Shown here piece after piece: positions 45,100 to 56,339 of a stretch of DNA of 64,000 bases; position 1 is the stretch's first letter; every line of letters begins with the position of its first letter. Under the pieces are notes generated by a model, which saw only the letters and a list, made by a program, of their open reading frames with translations, had not been told where the DNA came from and did no database searches. The stretch spans positions 24,020,603-24,084,602 of the forward strand of contig CM063112.1 in assembly GCA_031841125.1 (NCBI GenBank), written 5' to 3'. The translations under genes and the position numbers were made by a program. This DNA comes from Acanthococcus lagerstroemiae. Lineage: Eukaryota > Arthropoda > Insecta > Hemiptera > Eriococcidae.

Positions 45100-46025
45100 A
45101 TTTGCCGACCTACTCAATTCCTTCCTTCCACTCTTCCTTCTAGCAGCAGTGATATTATTCCTGGGTTCCTCAAGTTATGCCCTATTAGTTTATCATTCGT
45201 CATCTTCAAACAATCTCAAATATCTATTTTACCTGCTACTCTGTTAAGTATTTCCTCATCTCTTACCTTATCCGTCCATTTGACATTAAGTATCTGCCTA
45301 TAGCATCACATTTCTAAGCTTCGATCCTTCTCTTCTCTGGTTTTCCTATGGTCCAAGTTTCACATCCATACAACGCTACACTCCAAACATAAGTTTTCAA
45401 AAATAATTTTTTAATTTTCAGATTTGTTTTGGTTTTGAATAAATTACTTTTTCGATAAAATTCGAATGTAGCTTGTGCTATTCTACTACTGATATCCCTT
45501 TTACACCTTCCATCTTTTGTTATTTTACTCCGGATATAGCAAAATTCGCTTACTCCCTCAATTTTTCCCTGAACAATTTTTATTTTAAGCTAGCATGTTC
45601 ACATCGATTACATATCCTCACTTTAGTTTTACTTTCCTTTAAATATTTTCATACAATATTCTTACTCAAAATCTCCTCAGTATACCTTCTTTCAGTCAAT
45701 AAGACAATATCATCTGTAAGCCTGAGCATCTTTACATCATTACTCGCTCTCCATGTATAGTGAGGCCTGCTTCCAATTTTTCTTTCATTTCTTTTATGGC
45801 CCACTCTATGCACAGATTAAATAATAGTGGAGATAAGGAGTACCCCTGCCTTACATCTTTTTTTCATATTTGCATTTCCTTTCACTCCTTCTATTCTTAA
45901 AGTAGCTTTCGGTCTGTTGTATAGGTTTATTTCCTTATTTCCAATCCTTTTTAGAATAGATATCAAAAATTTTATCCCATTAACATTGTCAAAAGCTTTT
46001 TCAGTATCAACGAATGCCATACATG
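45100..46025 (-). pseudogene. RTE/BovB-like LINE RT-to-tail remnant
   Basis: On the minus strand it opens MAFVDTEKAFDNVN, the first catalytic motif of LINE RTs. It continues with the degraded palm LRLTDDIVLLTE (normally F/Y-ADD) near 45730, and further down ALYGCETWTIGKPEKRRIEA near 45350, the GCETW box after the thumb. Multiple stops and frameshifts separate these. It is older than the 31-kb RTE copy. Confidence 0.7.
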
Positions 46026-46199
46026 TATCCTACCACTTTTTCGGTCTCCCATCTACAACTGAACCACATAGTTCAGAAACAATGTGACTTCCAAAATTTT
46101 GAAAATGGGTTGGATTTATTCGCAATATTGCGAAGTTTAATTCTCCATTTTAATGAATCGCCGTTTTCATGGATATTCTTCTTATATTAGGGTACAAAA

Positions 46200-46627
46200 G
46201 CATATAAAACGTTACAACATGTGTCTCTGCAGGGGACACCGGCAGTTTGCAGCCGTATTGTTAATAAAAATTTACATGGAAATGTCAACCTCTGTGGCAC
46301 CGTTTTCGCTCAAGTATACTCAGTAGTATGACGTCATAGTAACAGGAGCGTATCGGGGGAGCACACACTCACCCACACTACTACCTCCTAGAAACGTTCG
46401 CGGGAGTGTACTGAATAACTTTCCAAAGTTTGATAACAACTTTCCAAAGTTTGATAACAACTTTCCAAAGTTTGATAACAACTTTCCAAAGTTTGATAAC
46501 AACTTTCCAAAGTTTGATAACAACTTTCCAAAGTTTGATAACAACTTCCCAAAGTCACATGGCGGTCGAATGAACAGTGTAGTAAAGTCTGCAGCCGTGT
46601 TATTAATAAAAATTTCATGGAAACATG

Positions 46628-46664
<37 letters not shown>

Positions 46665-46734
46665 TAATAGAAATTTCCATGGAAATATGAAGGACATACA
46701 CAAACAGACCGACATACATTCATTTTTATGTATG
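46200..46734. repeat. Repeat cluster: 21-bp array and CA microsatellite
   Basis: AACTTTCCAAAGTTTGATAAC repeats with a 21-bp period from about 46417 to 46558 (seven units, nearly perfect). A (CA)n tract is at 46629-46661. TTAATAAAAATTTCATGGAA and variants occur three times (46260, 46602, 46663), so the cluster may sit in a larger duplicated unit. The minus-strand 131-aa ORF is just a translation of this array. Confidence 0.85.
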
Positions 46735-47235
46735 TATACAGGGTGTCCGGACTTCGTTCAAGAACCCGCTAGGTAAGCGTAGTACTCGATGAAACTAAAA
46801 AAAAAGGTCATGTGCGAAAAGTTGCCTACGAGCAAATTGGAAGGGCTACGCCGTTTTAAAGATCACAACAAAAACCACAATTTTCAAGACGATGTACGAG
46901 ACATGATAATAATGGACAGTATAAATAATCTGACTACGGAGGCTAGCAGTATTGGCCTGGACGCAAAAAACAACTTAAAACGATGTATTGCCTATTCTCA
47001 AAATTGAAGGCGCCATAAAACGTTAAACGTTTGGAAAATTTCATTTTTTGTAATGGTCAAAAAGACCGTTTTTAGCCCAACCTTGGCTAACTAATTAATG
47101 GTTTGAGAGTTATTGTGACTATGGGAACTTGTACGTATCTAGGAGATGAAGAAAGTATACGACCACCTTTGCCGAATTCTGAATTTTTTTAAAATTCGAT
47201 TTTTAAAATTTTTAGGCACTTGGCAAAAAAAAAAT

Positions 47236-48912
47236 CTAACATGTAGTCTGGTTGCTGGTAGTACTCGACAAAATTTTCAAAAACATGTTGAAACTGCCCT
47301 TCACAATCTCCTGACGTGCATCCAACAACTGCCGGATTATGTTTTCAAATACGCGCTTACAAACGTGTCCGTCTATGGCCATTATTTGCACCTCGATTAT
47401 TTTTTTCAACTCATCCACTGTTATTGAATGGTTCCGACAAACACTGTCAGGGCGGGCGATAACTGTATTTTAGTTCAAGAGAGTTGGCCACCGGTAGCGC
47501 TGCTGTCAATTTAGGGTGCTGGTGTGTGTTTGTGTTAGTAAACTGAGTTGGAGTCATTCGTTGGTATGTTCGTTCGTTGGAATGGGTTGTATTTGTGTAT
47601 GTTTATACCGCATTTCGAGGATCAAAACATTTAAAATTTTGAAAATCAGAATTATTTTGAAGAACTGAAGAACACTTTCGAAAACACAGAAAGTGGGTAG
47701 TTAATTTTCAATCTGATGGTATCAGTTCAAGAGCAGTATGATAATGTTTCCTTTCTTATCTGTTGTAATGCGTGTTTACAATGGTCGTTAATAATAATTT
47801 TTCGAACCACTTCTTCAAAACGTCAGGTGAAAAAAATAAATAACCTTGATGAATTTAGCCCATTTTTATTTTAAAGTTTTCTTTGAAACAATCATCAAAA
47901 AAATCTACATTATTTACAGTAGAAAAACGAAGAATATTTTAAAAGCAATAATACGCGTGTTCACCCAAGGTGTGGTGAAAATCATGAATAGAAGCAAAAA
48001 GCAATGCAGCATACCGCGAGCAAACTGCTGTAGAGTGGAAGCACGAAATTGTCGAACAAGCAGCGCTCGACACTACCTGTGGCCTACTCTCGAACTATTT
48101 ACAACGTCGCGAAACGTAACGAAGAGTGGGCGATCTATTACCAGGGTTGCCACTTTTTTTCAGGATTGGTTTCCCCTGACTTTTCCCGGTTTTCCAGGCC
48201 AACTTTTCCAATTTTCCCTGACTTTTTTTACAGGATTCCGAGACAGCCCACAGGGAGGTGAGTCACAGAAATTTTTTACAATACAGATTTTAAAAAAATC
48301 GCTATCGAGAAGAAGAAGGTACAGATGTAATTTATGTAATATTTTTCAATATTAGAAATACTCAAAGAAAGTTGAGTCCATTCCAACAGATAAAAAAAGT
48401 TTACTCTGATAAAATACGAACTCGTTTGTTATTTTCAGAAAATTTCCTTGACTTTTCCCTGACTGACCAAATTCCCTGACTTTTCCCGGTTTTCCAGAAA
48501 GTAGCAACCCTGATTACGAAGTAATATAATACATTATCTCTGAACACTGTCTTACAGTTGGCCCCACTGAAACGAATCTGGCGGAGATAAGTTCGGGCTC
48601 CGAGGTGGCCAATTGCCCTTCGACATGATCGTCTTTGAACTTCTCTTCAAACCGCGTTCGCGCTGTACTGAAGGAATTGGTTCTGAAATATTGCTCGACA
48701 ATGTAGGCCTGCTGTTCTAAAGTATAGCAAATTGACTGAGGGTTGGACATTCTTTTACTAGACATTTTGTAACGTCGAGAAAAGTTATAAGTCGCTTGTG
48801 TTTGAACAGTATTGAATTGCGAATGACGGAACAGTTATAATTTTCTCGACATGTTAATTAGAAAAATTTTCCAAGCATTTTTCAAATGCAAGGACTTATC
48901 GATCACCCTGTA
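47236..48912 (-). pseudogene. Tc1/mariner-IS630-type transposase remnant
   Basis: Minus strand. The N-terminal end (48765 downward) reads YTLEQQAYIVEQYFRTNSFS then TARTRFEEKF, the helix-turn-helix seen at the start of a large arthropod IS630-like transposase group (DUF4817-type). The C-terminal end (47418-47236) reads MDELKKIIEVQI then HVCKRVFENI and VKGSFNMFL, matching the M-L-I-I-V-F-R-C-GG-H-L tail of the same proteins. The DDE core between is lost or unreadable and a MITE is inserted at 48142-48512. A terminus CACCCTGTA at 48906-48914 could be this element's right end. The family is clear from the two ends together; either alone would be weak. Confidence 0.6.
48142..48512. mobile_element. 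MITE (CAGGGTTGCCACTTT ends), 5-bp TSD
   Basis: CAGGGTTGCCACTTT at 48142 and complement CAGGGTTGCTACTTTCTGG ending at 48512 form the TIR, flanked by ATTAC on both sides (48137-48141 and 48513-48517). Inside, TTCCCTGACTTTTCCCGGTT occurs near both ends. An old relative is at 16098-16371. No coding capacity. Confidence 0.82.
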
Positions 48913-49753
48913 CTATCCAAGTTTGCGTTATACCTTACGCACGAGTATTGAACTTCAAAGCATCTCCCGTAATACATAGATAGATTTATATAGTTCCATA
49001 GAATGAACAAGTAACCTTAAACAATTGATACTTTTGTTTTATATGAAAATTATTACATACATACATAATTATCGACCTGATATCCATCTGTTATGTTACC
49101 ACTAGAAACTATAGGTCCCCCTTAACTCATTTCGTTCCTAACGTGCTCAACATGCCCAATGAAAGTTGATAAATAATTAATCAGGGGAGTTTCAACTGAA
49201 GTCGATATTATGTAAATACTCGTGCATGGATTGAATTTATATCTAAGATCAATATCAATGCGGAAACGGCTGAAAAAAATTTCCATGGAAATATCACCCA
49301 TTGAACTGAATTGTGAGCATGAAGAGCTAAATCATACGGACTGGCTTCACGTAAAATATGCACCAATCTTGAAATAACGCGAATATCACTTTTAAAGCAA
49401 ACACAAGCCTACGCCAAAATCTGCCATGACTGACCGATTAACTGGTACGAAGTAGGGAATCCGCCCTTTCGAGCATTACCTCAGAGACGTCGGGGAGGTG
49501 TTAGGGCTGTCTTAGCTCTCTTCCCTTCTGGCCGAAAAACCGGCCTAGGCCGAATTCTGGCGAGTTGCTACGTGGGCTCGAACCCGGGATCTCCGAATTC
49601 CGAGATCAACGCGCTACTACTCGGCCAACCAGACCCCCTTTCCTGCTCGCATTATGCAGCGTACTAATAATTTGTACAATCCAAAATTACGAAGTGTTGT
49701 ATCTTTTTCAATTTTGAAAATAAGACACATGCTCATTAAACTTTTTTTAAATA
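48913..49753. other. Spacer with a dispersed repeat
   Basis: About 49070-49150 repeats the block at 2940-3020. Apart from the SINE at 49440-49636 no gene is recognised. Confidence 0.4.
49440..49636 (-). mobile_element. tRNA-derived SINE (minus strand)
   Basis: On the minus strand GGTCTGGTTGGCCGAGTAGT carries an A box (TGGCCGAGTAG, 49627-49617). GGGTTCGAGCCC near 49584-49573 is the B box. The promoter layout and the tRNA-Leu/Ser-like head resemble 22786-22958, but the body (GGCCTAGGCCGGTTTTTCGG) differs, so it is a different SINE or subfamily. The 3' boundary is approximate. Confidence 0.65.
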
Positions 49754-50366
49754 GGGGAGCATGGGGAGAACTGAGACAAGGGAGCATTGAGACAGTGCCG
49801 ATTTAAGCGACACTACAAGCTATAAATGGCAAACACAGCATCACATATTCGTCACTATCCAGTAAGCTAACACTGTAGTAGAAAAAGTTTCAGTTCTATG
49901 GATTAGTAGCTGAGATATTGATAACGTGATCGAAATTTGGTCAATTTTTCAGTTTCACCATTTACATAAAGACGTATAAAGGAAAGAAACTTTGTTTTTG
50001 CCAAGTAAGTCATATCTTCTTTAAAATATGATCTATTTAGTAATCGAACGGTACCAAAACCGTTTTTTTTTTTCAGGAAGTTCTTTTCAAGTTATAAGCG
50101 ATTGAACAATTTTGCCGCATTAGGGAGCAATAAGACAATTTTTTAGATAAAATATCGGAATTTTTCGTTGATGCAGAATTTTTGCGACGTATGAATTTCT
50201 CACCCACCGAAACTGAATAAATGTGTTGACTACTATGTATTCAACACCCACAGGAAATTTGTTTGAACCAAACTTGAAAACCAACCCGCGGAGAGGCCTT
50301 ATCAGTTGCCCAGTTTTTGTCTCATTGGTCCCTAATTTACAATTTTTTTCTCTCTTCAATTTCAGA

Positions 50367-52989
50367 ATGCCAAGAATTCATGCTCGAAAGACCACTAAAG
50401 GTATGACCAAGGAAGAAGATATGTTGAGAGCCGTGAAGTTAGTTGTTGATGACAATTACTCATTACGTAGGGCTGCTGAAGCTGTTCCTGGGATACGTAT
50501 CGACTGGAAAACGTTAGGCCGATATGTAAAAAAATATCGAGAAAATCCGAATGCAAAGATGGTTCCAAACTATAACTGGCGTTGCGTATTCTCAGAAACC
50601 GATGAATCAGAATTAAGAGACTATCTTGACGAGTAAGATTTCAAATTTTCCATTTTTTTTCTTCTTCCTTTCTTTCTTTCTTTTAACTAGCTTGAAATAT
50701 TGTGATTTGTTTGTCCTAGGTCGGCGAAAACTACTTATGGTTTGACGGTGAATCAAGTCCGCGAATTGGCGTATGAGCTAGCTGTTAAGAATGATATTCG
50801 GTTCCCTGAAACTTGGCACAAAGGAAAAATGGCAGGGCTGAATTGGTTTCAAGGTTTTATGACACGACATACAGATCTCTCTATACGTAAGCCGGAAAAC
50901 TGCTCATTATCTCGGTCATTATCGTTTAATAAGCACAACGTTGCGATGTTTTTCGACAAATTGGAATCGATTTATCAGCGATATCCCAGTTTGGTCAATG
51001 ATACAAGAATATATAACCTAGACGAGACAAAAAGTACAACAGTGCAGACATCGCCGAAAGTGATTGCTGAAAAGGGAAGTAAGAGCGTTGCTTCTTGTGC
51101 GTCAGGCGAGCGTGGAACCCTCGTAACTACAGTCGGAATAATATGTGCTGCTGGTTACGCATTGCCCCCTGTTATGGTATATCCTCGAAAGAAGAATTTA
51201 GACCGCTTGGTTGAACGAGGAGTGCGAAATACGAAGTCACTCGGTAGCGAAACTGGCTGGATGACAAAAGAAGTGTTTCTTGAAACATTACAACACTTCA
51301 TTAAATATTCTTATGCTTCTAAAGAAAATCCGTGCTTGTTGCAGCTCGACAATCATGAAAGTCACATTAGTGTAGCAGCTGTAGAAATCGCACGTAGCAA
51401 TGGTATCAATCATCTTACTAACCTTCCCGCCCCATTGTACCCACAAATTACAGCCGTTAGATGTGGGATGTTACGGCCCATTCCAGAAATATTATTCCAC
51501 AGCCGTTTATAATTGAAGATACGGTTTCCAAACTGCCCTTAGTCCAAAAAAAAATCGAAATGCGGTTTTTAGCGCTACCTAGTGGCCAATGCGAGCACTA
51601 CAAAAGTAACTTTATAGAATCTCGATACCTCGTTCGATGGTCGAATTACGCGCATTCAAAGAGCAGCGGTGAGCTGACAGGAAGAAAGGGACCTTCATGT
51701 ATTACGTCCAGTGCCAAACTGCCCTTTGTCCACGACTTCGATCACTTTTCCTTCAATAATTCTAGATAGGCTATATTCTCATTTTTGTGCGTCTTTGGTA
51801 GTATGGTAGAGGATTCAGGCTACTCGGTTGTACCATTTACAGAAGTTTTAAATGAACTGTTACAGTGTAGCACAGTTTTTATCGATTTCCCCAAAAAATA
51901 ATTTTCGGACTAAGGGCAGTTTGGAAACCGTATCTTCAATTGGATGTGCAATAATCCTGCAAAAACCTTTACTATTCACAACGTGGCTGAATGTGTTCGT
52001 TTGGCTTATGAAAAAGCAATGACACCAGAGAATATTCTGTCTAGCTTTGCTTCTACTGGAATTCTGCCATTTAATAAAAACATATTTAAGGAAAGCGATT
52101 TTTGCCCTCTCGCGCAACTGATCGTCCACTATGCGTGTCTGTCGATACTGATACCAATTGTGAAACAGTTGAAGCAATGCCAGCTACTAATGGAAATACA
52201 AATTCAGCTTCTGATTCTCAAGAAAACACTCCGACTAGTCAACTTCCAGTTACTCTGGTATTAGCTGATCGTAGTACTGTGAGCTCCAGTTCAGGCTCAA
52301 CGACTTCAATGCATTGTAAACCGCAAGATATTAGGCCGTATCCGAAAGCAGCTCCGTTGAAAAATACTAGGAAGGCCAGAAGGAAAGGACGCACCATGAT
52401 ACTTACTGACACTCCCGAGAAGGCTGTTTTAGAAGAGGAAGAACGTGCGAAGAACTTGAAGCGTTCGAATCCTCCAAAAAAACGTGGCAGGCCAATGAAA
52501 TCAAAACGCAAACATAATTCTAAAGCCGATGACAATTCCGCTAACAACGATAGCCCACCTACCCTAGCCCATAAACAAGGTGTTCTTGAAACAGCGATTT
52601 CTTCATCAGCTGGCCCTTCCACATCTCGCTCTTCAACAGCTGGTACTTCGCTGTGTAGGGCTGCGAAACGTAAACTGGATCTTGCTGATTTAGGCACCTC
52701 TAGTTCTGAAGATGAACCAGTTCCTCTGGATAGTTCAACAGACGATGAAACATTTTCCGACTTAGAGGAAAAGAATGACAATGAAGAAAATTTCTTGAGC
52801 GACGAGCCGGTAATCTTGGCCGAGGGGGAATATGGGTTAGTAGAGTTTGATATGGAAGAATCAAAGCTGGGAAAATGTTATTTCATTGGTAAAGTTTTAA
52901 AAATCATTAAGAATCGTTATTTTATGACTTTTCTTCGCCGAAATACCGAAATACCGAAATTCGTGGAGTGTTTGTTTATACAAAAGTCA
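50367..52989 (+). pseudogene. pogo/jerky-like DDE transposase, disrupted
   Basis: Exon 1 (50367-50632) begins MPRIHARKTTKGMTKEEDML, a Psq-type helix-turn-helix (YSLRRAAEAVPGIRIDWKTL). A GTAAGA donor and CCTAG acceptor remove 87 bp. Exon 2 (from 50720) holds a CENP-B-like second DNA-binding domain (NWFQGFMTRHTDLSIRKPE) and the DDE core: IYNLDET (first D, about 51020), LLQLDNHESH (second D, about 51350), and in a shifted frame after about 51430 the PLDVG third Asp. A MITE sits at 51515-51937, after which TFTIHNVAECVRLAYEKA, NILSSFASTGILPFNKNIF continue. A frameshift near 52105 joins a low-complexity Ser/Lys-rich tail (PPKKRGRPMKSKRK, an AT-hook-like nuclear signal) ending KCYFIGKVLKIIKNRYFMTF. 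It is too damaged to act, but all catalytic positions are still readable. Confidence 0.88.
51515..51937. mobile_element. MITE inserted in the pogo transposase
   Basis: GAAGATACGGTTTCCAAACT at 51515 extends to a perfect 31-bp inverted repeat with the right end (51937). AATT flanks both ends (51511-51514 and 51938-51941). Excising it restores the transposase reading across the site. No coding capacity; superfamily unknown (4-bp duplication). Confidence 0.88.
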
Positions 52990-53935
52990 TAGGATGAAGC
53001 TCACGTCAATATGGACCGTGTAAAAAAAAATGAACGCCCCTAGCCTCCCACACTCGCAGCAAACGACTGCAAGACCGAATTGTATTCAATTTAAACAACT
53101 GTAATGTACTTATAAAGTAGATTTATGATGATTTGATTAAATTTTCTGCATTTCATGTGTTGTCTCATTGTTCCCCATGCACTGTGTCAATGCTCCCTTT
53201 GAAATTTTTGTGGGGTGACATGAGACAAAATTTTTGAAGAGCTGTAGGATTTTTAGAAATGGCCCGAGGAAGTTGAATTTCTTAGGGTTTGTAGTTCAGT
53301 CACGTAACTATAGGTTGCAACTATTCAAAACTTTCCATAGTGGTTCTACGTCATTTTACAACGGTTTTCCAAAAAGTGTCTCAGTTCACCCCATGCTCCC
53401 CTACCTAAAAATTTAAAAAATCTGATCTTTTGATTTTACTCAACGCAGGACAACTTGTTAAAAATTCAAAATTCGGCGAAAATGGTCATATAATTTTTTT
53501 TATCTCCTAAATACGTGCAACAAGTTCCTATAGTCACAATAGCTCTCAAACCATTATCTAATTATTAACCTAGGGTTGGGCTGAACAACGGTATTTTTGA
53601 TCTTCTAACGAAAATTGAAATTTTTCTAACTTTCAACGGTTTTTGACGCCTTTAATTTTGAGAATAGGCAATGCATCGTACTAAGATATTTTTTGTCCAA
53701 GCCAGTACTACCAGCCCCAGTAGTCAGATAAACTTATTCCGTCAATTATCATGCCTCGTATATCGCCTTGAAAAATGTTTTTTGTCATCTTTAAAACGGC
53801 CCCTCCAATTTGATCGTAGGCAACTTTTCGTATTTGACTCTTTTTCCGTTTCATGGAGTACTATGCGTACCTAGCGGGTTCTTGAAAAAAGTCCGAACAC
53901 CCTGTATAGAAGATTTTAGGCGCTGGGGATTCAGA

Positions 53936-54610
53936 CCCTCCAAAGTTTTTGCTCTATTTCCGCCCCTGAACTCACGCATGTTTCAAGTCAAAGAGATCAA
54001 AGAATTCGCAAGTCGCGAAAAAATCAACTGGAGTTTCATTCCACCTCGGGCTCCCCACCACGGAGGACTTTGGGAGTCCGCAGTCAAATCAGCCAAAAAT
54101 CTATTCGTTAAAGCCACTCTCGATCAAGTTATAAGAATCAATACTATTTTCGTTCAAATTGAGAGTATCTTAAATTCTCGCCCTCTTTGTCGCAAAACTA
54201 AAACCTCCAATATGTGCGAAGTGTTAACTCCGGGTCATTTCATCATTGGTAATCACATGTCGACTTTACCCGAACCTGATGATTTGAAGGGTTCATTGGC
54301 TAGAAGATGGTCTCATGTTCAACAAGTGATATCCTCGTATTGGAATGTGTGGCATAAGTCACACCGCAATGAGCTGCAGCAGAAATACAAGTGGATCCAC
54401 CCAAAACACTCAATCTCTCTGTAGGAGAAATGGTCGCTATAAAAGAAGATAACATTCGCCCACTGGACTGGAAGATAGGGCGCGTTGTCGCGGTGTTCCC
54501 AGATCGAGACGGACACATTCGTTCAGCCGATGGAAGCGTCAAGAGGCGTTTCGAGATACAAAATTTTCTCAATTTTTTTACCAATAATCAAAAATTACCA
54601 TTCAGCTACA
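53936..54610 (+). pseudogene. BEL/Pao retrotransposon integrase C-terminal half
   Basis: The frame reads EIKEFASREKINWSFIPPRA then PHHGGLWESAVKSAK (the integrase W-F-PP-APH-GG-WE catalytic-Glu motif), ESILNSRPL, LTPGHFIIGNH, and RRWSHVQQVISSYWNVWHK with the KYKW box. After a frameshift at about 54420 it gives VGEMVAIKEDNIRPLDWKIG and RVVAVFPDRDGHIRSADGSV, the BEL-type integrase C-terminal beta domain. These are BEL/Pao hallmarks. The 5' part (Gag, protease, RT, RNase H) is absent; the fragment begins close to the right end of the 46739-53904 element. LTRs were not seen. Confidence 0.88.
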
Positions 54611-56335
54611 AAGAGACCCACCGGATTCAAAATTATGGCGCACGACCGAGTCTTTCGCGGAACTGAGGTATATTTTCATTTCCTCACTTCCGCCAATATC
54701 GATAGGCACCCAGGGCTGGAGGGTAAATGCTCTTCTTCGGAAACGCAGCACGGCACAGGCCCCGAGACCGCGGACATTGATTGCTCACGAACGAATCGTA
54801 GCAATCCAGCTATCGGTGGGGGGGGGGGGAAGAGAGGGGAAGGCTATAAGGCTTCGAAACCGTTCGTTTTGCTCTGCCTCTGTAACTCGTCCTCGTTGTC
54901 GTTCTTCTCGCAGAGCTTTTGAGAAACATAAAAACGTATCGCGTATTCCGAGCAGCTTCGCCGAATTCATCTTCTCTCGCCAAACGGCTTACTCGAGTCG
55001 GGGAAAAAGAGATCGAAAATAGCCTATTAAAAAGATTGCTTTCATTTGTATCGAAATGATTCACTTAAATCCGCTGAGAAGAGATTTATGATGCCGCCTT
55101 ATAAATTTCCTATTATTAAGTACGATCCGCGTTTTTATATTTCTCTCTCTCCCTCTCTCGCCCGGCCCTTTCCACTCCAACACTCTCGCGCTCTCTACCG
55201 CTCTTTCGTCTTCGATCCGTAAAATATTTTTACAATTTACCGTCGTCCTCGTAATTTATCGCGAATATGAACGATAAAAACGGCTCGCTCGTTATTGTTC
55301 CTAATTTTCCGAATTTTTGCGCCGCACACTTCGCTTTTCGCCGTCACCGTCGCCACCGTCGCCGCCGCCGCCTGGAGGCGATTTTTCTCACTTACGGCCG
55401 TGCGCGCCGCCCTGATTATCGCAACTCATTCGCCCGCGCTCCCTACACACACGCGTATTCGCCCCGAAATCGAATTTGCCGAGAGTGGCTTACCGTATTA
55501 GCGGTGAAAAGCAAAGATCTGAAGGGGGGGGGGGGCTCTCACGCTCCGGAATTCACTGTAAACCTGCCAATATGGTAAACCACGCGTATACGTGCAGGCG
55601 AATGGCGGGCACAGAAAAAGCCCGTGCTGTGGATATGCGACTTCCAAAGAGATAGAAAAGGCTAACCGAATTAAGACGGCTATGGCAACGCGCGGTCGGC
55701 CGGGGGCGAAGCCGCCGCCGTCCCCGCCGCTAATTCGCAGTTAGCTGGTTCGAATATTTAAAATAATTATTATAACGAAGACGATTAACGTATTACCTTA
55801 AACGAAGAAGGGTTCGTTTACGCCGGCGAAGCGGTCAGCACCGCGATGCCGAGGGTACAAGTAAAATCAATTTGCGAAAACGTAAAACAACTTCGCGTCC
55901 AGTTTAACGTGTTGCGCTTTACATCTCAACCACACACTTCCTCTCTGGTCGGGTCTCTAACTCTATTTCCTGCTCTCTTTACCTTCCCGCGGGTTGTGGT
56001 TGAATGTAGACCGTGATCACGACCCGATCGCCGCAATTCCCGGTACCGATAAGCTCATCTACATGTATCTTTCCAAGAGTTTCCTAGCGCTTCAACATGA
56101 ATATGGTGGATGAGCTATATATAAGCTACAGCTAAATGATTCATTTTATTTCGGGAAACAAGACGACACAAAGCGGGAACCGAGGGGGCGGGACAAAGGG
56201 TTATCGCTCTGGAACGGGATATTCTGCCCTGCTACCGAGCAGGGACAGATTACCCCGATGTGCAATCAGTTCCATAATTCGTTTCCAGTTCAGGCCTGGG
56301 CACCGGTTGCCAGACCAAAGCCGGTGGCGAGGTAA
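54611..56335. other. Unique GC- and CpG-rich DNA
   Basis: This is the most GC-rich part of the window, with CCGTCGCCACCGTCGCCGCC-type simple stretches near 55345-55375, a pyrimidine tract (TTTCTCTCTCTCCCTCTCTC, about 55140) and many CpGs. No ORF has a recognisable domain. It could be unmethylated regulatory or intronic host DNA. A G-run is at about 54819-54828. Confidence 0.4.
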
Positions 56336-56339
56336 GCTG

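Larger units (their letters stand above)
49754..53401 (+). mobile_element. pogo/Tigger-type DNA transposon, nearly full length
   Basis: TIRs start GGGGAGCATGGGG and continue GAACTGAGACA (25 bp, one mismatch), at 49754 and ending 53401, with TA on each side (49752-49753 and 53402-53403). Subterminal GGGAGCATTGAGACA-like repeats occur at both ends. It encodes a pogo-family transposase (50367-52989) with one intron, two frameshifts and a MITE insertion. The TA duplication and the protein agree on pogo (Tc1/mariner superfamily). Confidence 0.88.
46739..53904. mobile_element. 7.2-kb element with about 480-bp TIRs and TATA flanks
   Basis: CAGGGTGTCCGGACTTCGTT at 46739 is mirrored at 53904, where the complement reads CAGGGTGTTCGGACTTTTTT. 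Similarity continues inward for about 480 bp (AAGAACCCGCTAGGTA, AAAAGTTGCCTACGA, GGCAATACATCGT-type blocks). TATA flanks both sides (46735-46738 and 53905-53908), consistent with a TA- or TATA-targeting DNA transposon. Between the arms lie a mariner-type transposase remnant (minus), a MITE, a SINE and a complete pogo-like element. Whether the first of these is the element's own transposase is unclear. Confidence 0.75.

Noticed and set aside
46417..46558. Possible CRISPR array (regular 21-bp repeats)
   Set aside because: The units are contiguous with no unique spacers, and the context is animal TE-rich DNA.
46320..46715. 131-aa minus-strand ORF with repeated SNFGKLL units
   Set aside because: It is only the translation of the 21-bp tandem array plus the CA microsatellite; all frames of such an array stay open.
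52102..52992. Separate host gene rich in Ser and Lys
   Set aside because: It follows the pogo DDE domain in order and lies inside the pogo TIRs; a one-base frameshift near 52105 explains why it appears as its own ORF.
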